This document shows, in pieces, positions 17,050 through 27,000 of a stretch of 64,000 bases of DNA (positions within the stretch are counted from its first letter, which is position 1; each line of letters opens with the position of its first letter). The notes beneath the pieces are model-generated. The model was not told the origin of the DNA, did not search any database, and was given only the letters and a program-made list of their open reading frames with translations. Made by a program: the position numbers and the translations under genes. Source of the stretch: Lachnospiraceae bacterium (lineage in GTDB: Bacteria; Bacillota; Clostridia; Lachnospirales; Lachnospiraceae); contig JAKSRY010000008.1 in NCBI GenBank assembly GCA_024403415.1, positions 1-64,000 of the forward strand. Direction: 5' to 3'.

Positions 17050-19503
17050 ATGAAGTCAGATGGCTTTACTAATAATGCCAGTCAGGTATTGGCATATGCT
17101 GCACAAATTTCAAAAAAATTAAGAATAGGTTATATCGGAACCGAACATATACTGGTAGGCATGCTCCAGGAAGGCAATGGAGTTGCAGGGAAGGTGCTGA
17201 CCGATAATGGCGTAACTCTGGACAAGATTCTGGATATGATGAAGGAACTGATAGTTCCTGAAAAAGGAACTGTGGTCAAGGACAGAGATGGCTATTCACC
17301 AAGAGCAAAAGAATTGATTGAGACGGCCGTTGATCAGGCAGAAAGATTTAACTCTAAAGAAATCGGAACAGAACATTTACTTCTGGCGATGCTTTTGATA
17401 GGAGACAATGTTGCAGTTAGACTTCTTAACACATTGGGAGTTTCGATTCACAAATTATATCTTGATACGCTTGTGGCAATGGGGGAAAATCCTTCCATTA
17501 TTAAGCAGGAGATGGCAAAGAAAAAGTCTGTACCAAAAGGGTCTACAGAAACTTTGGATGAATATAGCCGAGACCTGACGAAACTTGCCGCAGAGAATAA
17601 ATTAGATCCGGTCATTGGTCGCGATGCAGAGATTAAAAGAGTAATTGAAATTCTTAGTAGAAGAACAAAGAACAACCCTTGTCTTATAGGTGAGCCGGGA
17701 GTAGGTAAAACTGCTGTAGTAGAAGGTTTGGCTACCAGAATTGTTAATGGAGATGTTCCTTTTTCAGTTCGTGATAAGAGATTGCTTACACTGGATTTGT
17801 CAGGCATGGTTGCAGGATCAAAATACAGAGGTGAGTTTGAAGAGAGAATTAAAAAGGTTATTAATGAAGTTATAAATGCCGGAAATATAATTCTTTTTGT
17901 TGATGAGATGCATACTCTAATAGGTGCAGGCGGCGCTGAGGGTGCTATTGATGCATCTAATATTCTTAAGCCGTCTTTGGCAAGAGGAGAATTGCAGCTT
18001 ATTGGCGCGACAACGATATCTGAATATCATAAATATGTTGAAAAAGATGCTGCACTTGAAAGAAGATTTCAACAGGTACATGTTGAAGAACCTACTAAAG
18101 ATGAGGCTTATAATATATTAAAGGGAATTGCGCATAAGTATGAAGAGCATCACAGAGTTACTATATCGGATGAAGCACTTCTTGCCTGTGTCGAATTATC
18201 AGAAAGATATATTAATGACAGAAATCTTCCGGATAAAGCAATTGACCTGATGGATGAAGCATCTGCGGCAGTTAGACTTAAGGTTCCTGTCAAGGCGTCA
18301 ACAAAGGCTGCATTGAAAAAAGAATATGAAAGAATATCTTTGGATCTTGAAGATGCTTTGCGTGAAGGTGATATAGCAAAAGCTTCAGAACTTAAAAAGC
18401 TTCAAAGTGCTACATATAAGAAGCTTGAGAAGGCGATTCAAAAGGAAAAAGATAAAAAGCAGAATGATGTAGTGCCGGTAACCGAGAATGATATTGCCAA
18501 TGTTGTATCGATGTGGACTAAAGTTCCGGTTAATAAATTAACGGAGAGGGAGTCTGACAGACTTCTGAAACTTGAGAAAGTTCTTCATAAGAGGGTTATT
18601 GGACAAAATGAAGCAGTCGAGGCTGTAGCTAAGGCAATTAGAAGAGGAAGAGTAGGACTTCAGGATCCTAACAGACCTATCGGGTCTTTTCTGTTCCTTG
18701 GACCAACCGGTGTCGGAAAGACTGAACTTAGTAAAGCATTGGCTGAAGCAGTATTTGGCTCTGAACAGGCACTTATCAGAGTAGATATGTCCGAATATAT
18801 GGAAGGACATTCTGTTTCTAAAATGATTGGTTCTCCACCGGGATATGTTGGATTTGACGAGGGCGGACAACTTAGTGAAAAGATCAGAAAGAATCCATAT
18901 TCTGTTGTTCTTTTTGATGAGATAGAGAAGGCGCATCCGGATGTGTTTAATGTTCTTCTTCAGGTTTTGGATGATGGACATATTACTGACTCTAAAGGAA
19001 GAAAAGTTTCCTTTAAGAATACGATTCTGATTATGACATCCAATGCCGGTGCCCAGAGAATTGTAGCACCTAAAAATCTTGGTTTTGTTTTTGATGCATC
19101 GGCAAAAGCTGATTATGAAAAAATGAAGTCAGGAGTTCTTGAAGAAGTAAAGAAGTTATTTAAGCCTGAGTTTATCAACAGAATAGATGACATGATTGTA
19201 TTCAGAACTCTTGATAAGTCTGAAATGCTTAAAATTGCAACACTTCTTTTAAGTATTATTGCTAAAAGGTGCAAGGAACGAATGGATATTAAAATATCTT
19301 TTTCGGCTTCACTTAAAAATTATATTGTAGATAAATATGCTGACTACAAGATGGGTGCAAGACCTATAAAGAGAGCTCTGCAAAGTGTTGTAGAGGATGC
19401 GTTGGCAGAAGAAATTCTTCAGGGAAATATTAAGGCCGGAGATGTCGTTAATGTTACCATGAAGAATGAAAAGGTTATTTTTGAGAATAAGAGTATTGTC
19501 TGA
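17050..19503 (+). CDS. clpC: ATP-dependent Clp protease ATP-binding subunit ClpC
   Basis: An 817-residue HSP100 unfoldase. Two ClpN repeats (about 1-145) are followed by the first AAA+ module with Walker A GEPGVGKT near 214 and Walker B ILFVDEMHTL. A coiled-coil middle region (about 415-470) follows, then the second module with GPTGVGKT near 551 and VVLFDEIEKAHPDV. The LGF tripeptide near 677 is the ClpP-docking loop. It feeds unfolded substrates to ClpP. The usual Firmicutes partners ctsR, mcsA and mcsB are not beside it, so heat-shock control in the Bacillus manner is not evident here. The ribosome site lies inside the end of the upstream gene. Confidence 0.97.
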   Translation: MKSDGFTNNASQVLAYAAQISKKLRIGYIGTEHILVGMLQEGNGVAGKVLTDNGVTLDKILDMMKELIVPEKGTVVKDRDGYSPRAKELIETAVDQAERFNSKEIGTEHLLLAMLLIGDNVAVRLLNTLGVSIHKLYLDTLVAMGENPSIIKQEMAKKKSVPKGSTETLDEYSRDLTKLAAENKLDPVIGRDAEIKRVIEILSRRTKNNPCLIGEPGVGKTAVVEGLATRIVNGDVPFSVRDKRLLTLDLSGMVAGSKYRGEFEERIKKVINEVINAGNIILFVDEMHTLIGAGGAEGAIDASNILKPSLARGELQLIGATTISEYHKYVEKDAALERRFQQVHVEEPTKDEAYNILKGIAHKYEEHHRVTISDEALLACVELSERYINDRNLPDKAIDLMDEASAAVRLKVPVKASTKAALKKEYERISLDLEDALREGDIAKASELKKLQSATYKKLEKAIQKEKDKKQNDVVPVTENDIANVVSMWTKVPVNKLTERESDRLLKLEKVLHKRVIGQNEAVEAVAKAIRRGRVGLQDPNRPIGSFLFLGPTGVGKTELSKALAEAVFGSEQALIRVDMSEYMEGHSVSKMIGSPPGYVGFDEGGQLSEKIRKNPYSVVLFDEIEKAHPDVFNVLLQVLDDGHITDSKGRKVSFKNTILIMTSNAGAQRIVAPKNLGFVFDASAKADYEKMKSGVLEEVKKLFKPEFINRIDDMIVFRTLDKSEMLKIATLLLSIIAKRCKERMDIKISFSASLKNYIVDKYADYKMGARPIKRALQSVVEDALAEEILQGNIKAGDVVNVTMKNEKVIFENKSIV

Positions 19504-19558
19504 TTCTTGTTAGGAGCAAAAGTATTTAGTAAAAATGTTGTTATAATGGGAGGTTTTT

Positions 19559-19969
19559 ATGGCATACGTAGAAGAGGTTCTTCGTAGTGAGGAAAATGGA
19601 AAGGTTAGTTTTGGAAATCACTCACTTCCTTCAAAGACAAAAGTAGAAAATTTCAAGGTGGGTAATGATATTCTTAAATGCAAGAGCTTTAAGGAAATGA
19701 CCAGACTTGAGAAGAATGATTTGTTTGTATATGAATCAGAACCAGGTACATCAGTATTCAATTTTGCAGAGACAGATAAAGGAGTTTCCTTTGATGTATG
19801 TGCTGATGAAGATGTTCAGATTACTTTGGGACTTTGTGAGGATACAGAATATTCAGTTTATATAGATGATGTGAACACTGGAAAGATGAAGACTAATTTG
19901 TCAGGTAAACTTAGTATTTCTGTAGAACTTTCATCAAATAAGACGGCATCTGTTAAGATTGTTAAGTAG
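19559..19969 (+). CDS. conserved hypothetical protein between clpC and radA
   Basis: A 136-residue soluble protein with no signal peptide or membrane segment. The second half is beta-rich (VSFDVCADEDVQITLGLCEDTEYSV and onwards), suggesting a small sandwich fold. TGGGAGG precedes the ATG. Its stop is one base before the radA ATG, so radA is probably translated by coupling from it. I do not recognise a function. Confidence 0.7.
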   Translation: MAYVEEVLRSEENGKVSFGNHSLPSKTKVENFKVGNDILKCKSFKEMTRLEKNDLFVYESEPGTSVFNFAETDKGVSFDVCADEDVQITLGLCEDTEYSVYIDDVNTGKMKTNLSGKLSISVELSSNKTASVKIVK

Positions 19970-19970
19970 T

Positions 19971-21335
19971 ATGGCAAAAGGTAAAGATACTGTATTTTTT
20001 TGTAATAATTGTGGTCATGAATCTTCTAAATGGATGGGACAGTGCCCCGGATGCAAAGAATGGAACACATTTGTTGAAGAGAAAAAAATTAATGTGGGAA
20101 ATAAGTCATCGTTGTTGTCCGGTAAAATCGTATCCAGACCAATGCAGATTAATGATATTTCTGTAGAAGCAGAAGACAGAATATCCACTAATATAGGTGA
20201 ACTTGACCGAGTTTTGGGAGGCGGCCTGATGGCTGGCTCCTTAACTTTAGTAGGAGGAGATCCGGGTATAGGTAAATCAACTCTTTTGCTTCAGGTCTGC
20301 AGAAATCTTTCGCTCGCAAATCAAAAGGTTCTGTATATTTCCGGAGAAGAATCGCTTAAACAGATTAAACTTCGTGCGGACAGAATAGGTTCTTTTGATG
20401 AAAATATGCTTTTGTTATGCGATACTTCGCTGGCTAATATTGCAGAGAATATAAAAGAAACAAAACCTGCAATTGTTGTTATTGATTCCATCCAGACTAT
20501 GTACGACGAGGAGATTTCTTCAGCACCGGGATCGGTTTCACAGGTCAGACAGGCCACTTCGGTTTTTCTTGAGCTTGCGAAAGGTATGGGGATATCCATC
20601 TTTATTGTTGGGCATGTTACGAAAGAGGGAACTGTTGCAGGACCAAGAGTTCTTGAACATATGGTAGATACGGTTCTATACTTTGAAGGTGATCGTCATG
20701 CCTCATACAGAGTTCTGAGGGGTGTGAAAAACAGATTTGGATCAACCAATGAAATTGGTGTTTTCAGAATGGATAATGATGGACTTAAAGAGGTTACCAA
20801 TCCGTCAGAATATATGTTAAGTGGAAAACCGGAAGATGCAGCGGGATCTGTGGTTGTGTGCTCTTTGGAAGGAACACGGCCGATGCTGGTGGAAATACAG
20901 GCACTTGTCTCAACTTCGGGTTTTGGAATTCCAAGAAGACAGGCAATCGGAACAGACCTCAATAAAGTTAATCTTTTGATAGCCGTACTTGAAAAAAGAC
21001 TTGGACTTCAGATGACAAATTGCGATGCATATGTTAATATCGCAGGTGGACTTAAAATTAGTGAGCCGGGCATAGATATGGGAATAGCTCTCAGCATTAT
21101 CAGTAGTTTTAAGAATAAAGTTATTCCCGATGATATAGTATGTGTCGGAGAAATAGGCCTGAGTGGTGAAGTAAGGGCAGTAAGTATGATTAATGAGAGG
21201 GTAAATGAAGCATTGAAACTTGGCTTCAAATGCTGTATTGTCCCGAAAGTCTGTGAGTCACAGATTAAAATCAAAAAAGATATAAAATTGATTTTTGTTT
21301 CTAATATATCAGATATTATGAGTTTAGATTTTTGA
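19971..21335 (+). CDS. radA: DNA repair protein RadA
   Basis: RadA is a RecA-related branch-migration ATPase. The 454-residue form from the ATG at 19971 begins MAKGKDTVFF. It has a C4 zinc finger (Cys11, 14, 25, 28), Walker A GGDPGIGKST near 95, the RadA-specific KNRFG motif near 253, and a C-terminal Lon-like domain (CDAYVNIAGGLKISEPGIDM). A TTG at 19959 could add four residues but overlaps the upstream stop. No Shine-Dalgarno site is visible, consistent with re-initiation from the gene before it. Confidence 0.97.
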   Translation: MAKGKDTVFFCNNCGHESSKWMGQCPGCKEWNTFVEEKKINVGNKSSLLSGKIVSRPMQINDISVEAEDRISTNIGELDRVLGGGLMAGSLTLVGGDPGIGKSTLLLQVCRNLSLANQKVLYISGEESLKQIKLRADRIGSFDENMLLLCDTSLANIAENIKETKPAIVVIDSIQTMYDEEISSAPGSVSQVRQATSVFLELAKGMGISIFIVGHVTKEGTVAGPRVLEHMVDTVLYFEGDRHASYRVLRGVKNRFGSTNEIGVFRMDNDGLKEVTNPSEYMLSGKPEDAAGSVVVCSLEGTRPMLVEIQALVSTSGFGIPRRQAIGTDLNKVNLLIAVLEKRLGLQMTNCDAYVNIAGGLKISEPGIDMGIALSIISSFKNKVIPDDIVCVGEIGLSGEVRAVSMINERVNEALKLGFKCCIVPKVCESQIKIKKDIKLIFVSNISDIMSLDF

Positions 21336-21336
21336 A

Positions 21337-22608
21337 ATGGATGAGAATAAAAAGGTAAGTGACAACAACATAAATATGGATCCTGCCGAAGGTACTGAGA
21401 AAAAAGAACAGAAGAACTTAAAAGAATCGGAAGGTACCACAAAAATAAAGAAGAGACATATATTCCTTTATGCGCTTGAAGGGATTGTTTTTCTTGCGGT
21501 TCTTATTTGTACAATCTTTATTTTTAAGCTGACAAGAGCTGAAAAGCTTAATATAGCAAAATCAGAGATTAAGATTAATACAAATTATTCAGGTGGAGAG
21601 GAGACAGATATTTCAGCTGAAGAAGAAAGCAATAGTGAGTCAGAAGGCGAGAAGACCCCCAAAAGAGCAGAAGAGGTTGAGGCACAAAAACTAAAAGAAG
21701 CTGAGCAAAGAGCGCAGATTGAAAAAGAAATGTATGAAAAGTCCGGCGGAAAGTTTATGTTGGCTTTTTTTGGTGTTGATTCCAGAGAAGGAGACCTTGG
21801 TAAGGGAACACGTTCTGACTCTATGATGATATGTTCTATTGATATGGATACACATGAGGTCAGACTTGTTTCGATATACAGAGATGCTTATCTTAACCTT
21901 GGAAACGGAAGTTATAATAAATGTAATGCAGCCTATGCAATCGGTGGACCGGTACAGGCTATGAGCATGATTAATGTTAATACCGATTTATATGTCTCTG
22001 ATTATGTGACAGTCGGGTTTGAGGGACTGGTTGACGCTATAGATGCGTTGGGAGGTGTCCCTATTGAAGTTACCGAAGAGGAGATGTTTCATCTGAACAA
22101 TTATCAGATGACTATGGCTGAACAGCTTGGTGTCGAATATAAGCCTGTAGTATTTCCTGGTATGCAGGTTTTGAATGGCCTTCAGGCAACTGCATATTGT
22201 AGAATCAGATATACAAAAGGATATGATTTCAAGAGAACCGAAAGACAAAGGACTGTCCTTACGGCAATGCTTGAACGTTGCTCGCATGTATCTCTGTCAG
22301 CACTGACTTCTGCAATTACATCAATTATGCCAAACGTATCAACATCACTTAGTCTAAACGATATTATATCAATGCTTAGTCTTGCTTCGGACTATGAAGT
22401 TACTGTATCTGATGGATTTCCATTTACCGACAAGGTGCTGGGGGCTACAGTGGGAGAGAAAGGATCGTGTATAATTCCGAACGATCTTACCACTAATGTT
22501 AAGAAATTGCATAAAGTTTTATTTGATGATGATAATTATGAGCCATCTGCAGAGGTTAAAAAATATAGTAATCAGATAAAGGAAAATGTGGCAGAGTATA
22601 TTCCGTAA
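21337..22608 (+). CDS. LytR-CpsA-Psr (LCP) family cell-wall glycopolymer transferase
   Basis: A 423-residue membrane protein with a charged cytosolic N-terminus, one membrane helix at about 41-65, an acidic linker, and an LCP domain from about 135 on. That domain has the typical FGVDSREGDLGKGTRSDSMM start, VSIYRDAYLNL, and CRIRYTKGYDFKRTERQRTV with its arginines. LCP enzymes attach teichoic-acid-like or capsular polymers to peptidoglycan outside the cell. The start is one base after the radA stop, so it is co-transcribed with radA. Confidence 0.92.
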   Translation: MDENKKVSDNNINMDPAEGTEKKEQKNLKESEGTTKIKKRHIFLYALEGIVFLAVLICTIFIFKLTRAEKLNIAKSEIKINTNYSGGEETDISAEEESNSESEGEKTPKRAEEVEAQKLKEAEQRAQIEKEMYEKSGGKFMLAFFGVDSREGDLGKGTRSDSMMICSIDMDTHEVRLVSIYRDAYLNLGNGSYNKCNAAYAIGGPVQAMSMINVNTDLYVSDYVTVGFEGLVDAIDALGGVPIEVTEEEMFHLNNYQMTMAEQLGVEYKPVVFPGMQVLNGLQATAYCRIRYTKGYDFKRTERQRTVLTAMLERCSHVSLSALTSAITSIMPNVSTSLSLNDIISMLSLASDYEVTVSDGFPFTDKVLGATVGEKGSCIIPNDLTTNVKKLHKVLFDDDNYEPSAEVKKYSNQIKENVAEYIP

Positions 22609-22663
22609 AACATGCATCTGATTTGATTAGTTCATTTAGTTGAAGTTATATATCAATTGGGTA

Positions 22664-22693
22664 TTGACAGATAAATATACAATAATATATAAT
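22664..22693 (+). promoter_or_regulatory. consensus sigma-A promoter of the tRNA-Trp gene
   Basis: A perfect TTGACA, an 18-base spacer and a perfect TATAAT. Predicted transcription starts near 22700, about 18 bases before the tRNA. It is the strongest promoter by sequence in the window. Confidence 0.85.
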
Positions 22694-22717
22694 TTCATTC
22701 GTTGATTAAATATGAAT

Positions 22718-22788
22718 AGGGGCATAGTTCAAAGGTAGAACAGTGGTCTCCAAAACCATCGATGTGGGTTCGATTCCTACTGCCCCTG
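22718..22788 (+). tRNA. tRNA-Trp (anticodon CCA)
   Basis: The acceptor stem AGGGGCA pairs with TGCCCCT, the D loop is AGTTCAAAGGTAGA, the anticodon loop is CTCCAAA with anticodon CCA, and the T arm is GTGGGTTCGATTCCTAC. The discriminator base is G. The 3' CCA is not encoded. It stands alone with its own promoter and terminator. Confidence 0.97.
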
Positions 22789-22799
22789 CTAAAGTGCAA

Positions 22800-22824
22800 G
22801 ATGACGTTTTCGTCATCTTTTTTT
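22800..22824 (+). terminator. intrinsic terminator of the tRNA-Trp gene
   Basis: gatgacg-tttt-cgtcatc is a perfect 7-bp stem followed by seven T residues. Confidence 0.93.
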
Positions 22825-22906
22825 GTTATACTCGATTTATGTTTCTCCATGTGTACTTTTTTTGATTTTAGTGCTAATATATTATGGAATATGTGTAGGA
22901 GGATTT

Positions 22907-23368
22907 ATGGATACTCAAAAAGCTTATAGAAATAGTGTAATTGCAGATTATTTGGGAAAACTGGATCCACTGTTTAAGTATATTCCGTACTTGAAGAGCA
23001 AGGAAGGGGCACAGACCAGAAGTTTATATACCGGAGATAATAACAGCCTTAAGTCAATTGCTGTTCCCGTTTATGATTCAAATGTTTTGGCATTTGTAAA
23101 GGATGCTCAGAAAACAGGTTTAATGAACAGAAATTATATTTATGCATATCGTAAGGTTGGCATGAACACTCCGGATAACGAGAGATTGTTTATTTCAGGA
23201 GCTACTTTTGAAGATCTTAGTGCAATTACGGATATTATTACACGATATGTTCTTGAGGGAATGAGCAGATCAACCATGTGGCAGATAGCCGTTGAAGAGG
23301 GAGTTTGGCTTCATGCACTCCTTAAACTGAAAGAACTGCTTGAAATTCATGAAGGACCATTAGCTTAA
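22907..23368 (+). CDS. small soluble protein of unknown function
   Basis: The ATG at 22907 has AGGAGG at 22898-22903, so a hydrophobic upstream in-frame extension is not translated. The 153-residue protein has an N-terminal YLGKLDPLFKYIPYL stretch and a C-terminal run of helices ending in HALLKLKELLEI. This layout recalls DUF6508-type proteins, a weak and unverified likeness. It lies between the tRNA terminator and a TetR gene. No function is assigned. Confidence 0.65.
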   Translation: MDTQKAYRNSVIADYLGKLDPLFKYIPYLKSKEGAQTRSLYTGDNNSLKSIAVPVYDSNVLAFVKDAQKTGLMNRNYIYAYRKVGMNTPDNERLFISGATFEDLSAITDIITRYVLEGMSRSTMWQIAVEEGVWLHALLKLKELLEIHEGPLA

Positions 23369-23421
23369 TTGGTGATGGATTATTTGGTTTGTAGATAAGA
23401 TTATTGACGGAGGAACTTTTT

Positions 23422-24003
23422 ATGGGAGAAAAATCTGCGAATAAGAGATTGATGATTCTTGAAAAAGCCAGAGATATTTTTTCAAAACAGGGATATTCAC
23501 GGACGACGATGAATGATGTTGTCAGTGCATGTGAAATCAGCCGTGGAGGAGTGTATCTTTATTTTGATAATATTAAAGATCTTTTCGAGGCAGTTATGAA
23601 CTATGAATATGATAATCAGGAAGATTTGTCAGAGAAGATTCCGGAGGATGCTTCTTTTGCAGATGTTCTGGCTCTTATCGTTAAGGAAAAGAAGAAAGAA
23701 ATACTTGGTAAAAAGAATAATCTTTCGACTGCCATTTATGAATATTATTTTGAAAATAAAATTGCCGGCAAGAAAAATCTTCTTAAAAATGACTTTGATT
23801 CAACATTATATGTTTTGGAGCAGGTTATTCAGGGAGGAATTGATGCCGGAGAGTTTTATGATATAGATGCTCATCGTGCTGCAAGTAATCTTATGTATGT
23901 TTTTGAGGGATTGAAGATTTCTGCAAGAACCAGAAATATATCTGAGAGCGTAGTAGATGAAGAAATTATGTATGTAATGCAAGGAATTATTGCGGAGGAT
24001 TAA
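23422..24003 (+). CDS. TetR/AcrR family transcriptional regulator
   Basis: The ATG at 23422 follows GGAGGA, and the earlier TTG is discarded. The 193-residue protein has a TetR helix-turn-helix at about 10-52 (KARDIFSKQGYSRTTMNDVV, then SRGGVYLYFDNIKDLF) and a helical ligand domain. It is 5 bases upstream of purL, so the two are probably on one transcript. Whether it controls purL or itself is open. Purine control by a TetR protein would be unusual, so read-through coupling is the safer reading. Confidence 0.9.
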   Translation: MGEKSANKRLMILEKARDIFSKQGYSRTTMNDVVSACEISRGGVYLYFDNIKDLFEAVMNYEYDNQEDLSEKIPEDASFADVLALIVKEKKKEILGKKNNLSTAIYEYYFENKIAGKKNLLKNDFDSTLYVLEQVIQGGIDAGEFYDIDAHRAASNLMYVFEGLKISARTRNISESVVDEEIMYVMQGIIAED

Positions 24004-24008
24004 TTGTA

Positions 24009-27000
24009 ATGGAAAGTGTCAAACGTGTTTACGTAGAAAAGAAGGACCCTTACTCGGTCAAGGCTGCTGAGTTAAAGGAAGAGGTCAAGGGTTATCTTGG
24101 TATCAACGGGGTAACAAATGTAAGAATTTTTATCACATATGATGTTCAGAATCTTTCAGAGGCAACATTTAATGAAGCTCTTACTACTGTTTTTTCTGAA
24201 CCGCCGGTAGATAATTATTTTTTGGATAAAATTGATATTCCCGAAAATGACAGAGTATTTTCGGTTCAGTTTCTTCCCGGACAATTTGACCAGAGAGCTG
24301 ATTCAGCAGTCCAGTGTGTTAAATTCTTAAAGGCTGATGAGGATCCTGTAATACAGACTTCAACTACTTATGTGATTGAAGGAAATATTACTGATGATGA
24401 GTTTGCACGTATTAAAGCATATTGTATTAATCCGGTTGACTCAAGAGAAATAGGACTTGAAGTACCGGAAACACTTATTATGGATTATGAAGAGCCAAAG
24501 GATGTTATTATCTTTGATGGCTTTAAGGATTTGGAAGAGGATGAACTAAAGAAGTTATATGACAGTCTTGAACTTGCAATGACATTTAAGGATTTCCTTC
24601 ATATCCAGAATTATTTTAAGAATGATGAGAATCGTGATCCTTCAATGACTGAAATCAGAGTACTTGATACTTATTGGTCAGATCACTGTCGTCACACTAC
24701 ATTTTCAACGGAGCTTGTTGATATCTCATTTGAGGATGGATATTACAGAACGCCTATTGAAACTGCTTTTGAAAGTTACAAAGATACACGTGAGGAGATA
24801 TATAAGGACAGAGATGATAAGTTTATCTGCCTTATGGACCTTGCCCTCATGGGAATGAAAAAGTTAAAGTCAGCAGGAATGCTTGATGATATGGAGCAGT
24901 CTGACGAGATTAATGCCTGCTCTGTAGTTGTCCCGGTTTCTATTGATTATGGCAATGGCCCTGAAAAGGAAGAATGGCTTGTATTCTTTAAGAATGAGAC
25001 ACATAATCATCCTACAGAAATAGAACCTTTTGGTGGTGCTGCTACATGTCTTGGAGGAGCAATCAGAGATCCGCTTTCAGGACGTGGATATGTATATCAG
25101 GCTATGCGTATCACAGGAGCAGCAGACCCTACAGTACCTGTAGCAGATACTATTAAGGGAAAACTCTCACAGAAGAAGCTTGTAAGAGGCGCCGCTTCCG
25201 GTTATTCATCATATGGTAACCAAATTGGTCTTGCAACAGGTTTTGTTAAGGAGATATATCATCCGAATTATGTTGCAAAGAGAATGGAAATTGGTGCAGT
25301 AATGGGTGCGGCACCAAGAAAGAATGTTAAGAGACTTACTTCTGATCCCGGAGATATCATTATTCTTCTTGGTGGAAGAACAGGCCGTGATGGTTGTGGT
25401 GGTGCGACCGGTTCATCAAAAGTACACACAGAAAGCTCAATAGAAAAATGTGGTGCTGAAGTTCAGAAGGGTAATGCACCTACCGAAAGAAAGATACAGA
25501 GACTCTTCAGACGTGGCGAAGTCAGCAGACTTATTAAGAAGTGTAATGACTTTGGTGCGGGTGGTGTTTCAGTTGCAATCGGTGAACTTGCAGACGGACT
25601 CGTAGTAGATTTGGATCTTGTACCTAAAAAGTATGCAGGTCTTGACGGAACTGAACTTGCTATTTCTGAATCACAGGAAAGAATGGCAGTGGTTGTAGAT
25701 CCTTCAGATGTTGATGAATTCCTTAAATATGCTGCAGAGGAAAACCTTGAGGCTATTTCAGTTGCTACAGTAACAAAAGAACCCAGACTTGTCCTTAAAT
25801 GGAGAGGTAAGGAAATTGTTAACTTAAAGAGAGCTTTCCTTGACACAAATGGTGCTCATCAGGAAACAGAAGTTGTAGTTGAAGTTCCAAGTGAAGAAGA
25901 AAACTACTTTAAGAAAAACGCAATCTCAAAGGTTAAAGAGGCACTTGATAATGGTGATGTTAAGAGTGCATTTGTAAATGAACTTGAGGACCTTAACGTA
26001 TGTTCACAGAAGGGTCTTGTAGAAATGTTTGATGCATCAATCGGAGCAGGCTCGGTATTTATGCCATATGGTGGTGTTAATCAGCTTACCGAAACTCAGA
26101 CCATGGTTGCCAAACTTCCTACACTTAAAGGAAAGACTGATGTTGTGACAATGATGAGTTATGGTTTTGATCCATATCTTTCTTCATGGAGTCCATATCA
26201 TGGAGCTATCTATGCTGTTACGGAATCAATGGCAAAGATTGTTGCTTCAGGTGGTTATCATAAAGGAATAAGATTTACTTTCCAGGAATATTTTAAGAGA
26301 ATGACTCAGGATCCAAAGAGATGGTCACAGCCTTTCTCAGCACTTCTTGGTGCATATGATGCACAGATTGGTTTTGGACTTCCTTCTATTGGCGGTAAGG
26401 ATTCAATGTCAGGAACCTTTAATGATATTGATGTTCCGCCTACACTTGTTTCATTTGCGGTTGATATTGCGGAAGGAAAGAATATTATTACTCCTGAACT
26501 TAAGGAAGCAGGAGACAGCCTTGTTCAGTTCTGGTTTGATAAAGATGAATATGATGTGCCTGTATATAAGCATGCATCACATACATTCACTTTCATTCAT
26601 GAACTTATTAAGAGTGGAAAAGTAAAGGCTGCTTACGCACTTGATTCATACGGACTGTTCAAGGGGGCTGCAAAGATGGCATTCGGAAACGGTCTTGGAG
26701 TTGAATTTGATTCAAATCTTCAGGCTGCTGAACTTTTTGAAAATGCTCTTTGTGATATCGTGATTGAAGTTAGTGATATCTCAGTTATTGATGATATTGT
26801 TAAGGAGAATGAAGAGTATTCAGAACTCAATTACAGATTAGTTGGTAAGGTTACCAAAGAAGCTGTATTTAAGTATGCAGATGCTGTTCTGACAATGGAA
26901 GAAGCGCTTGCTTCTTGGAAGAAGCCTCTTGAAAAGGTATTTCCTACCAAAGCGTCAAAGGATACAACAAAGATTGATATGCCTTTGTATGATTCTAAAG

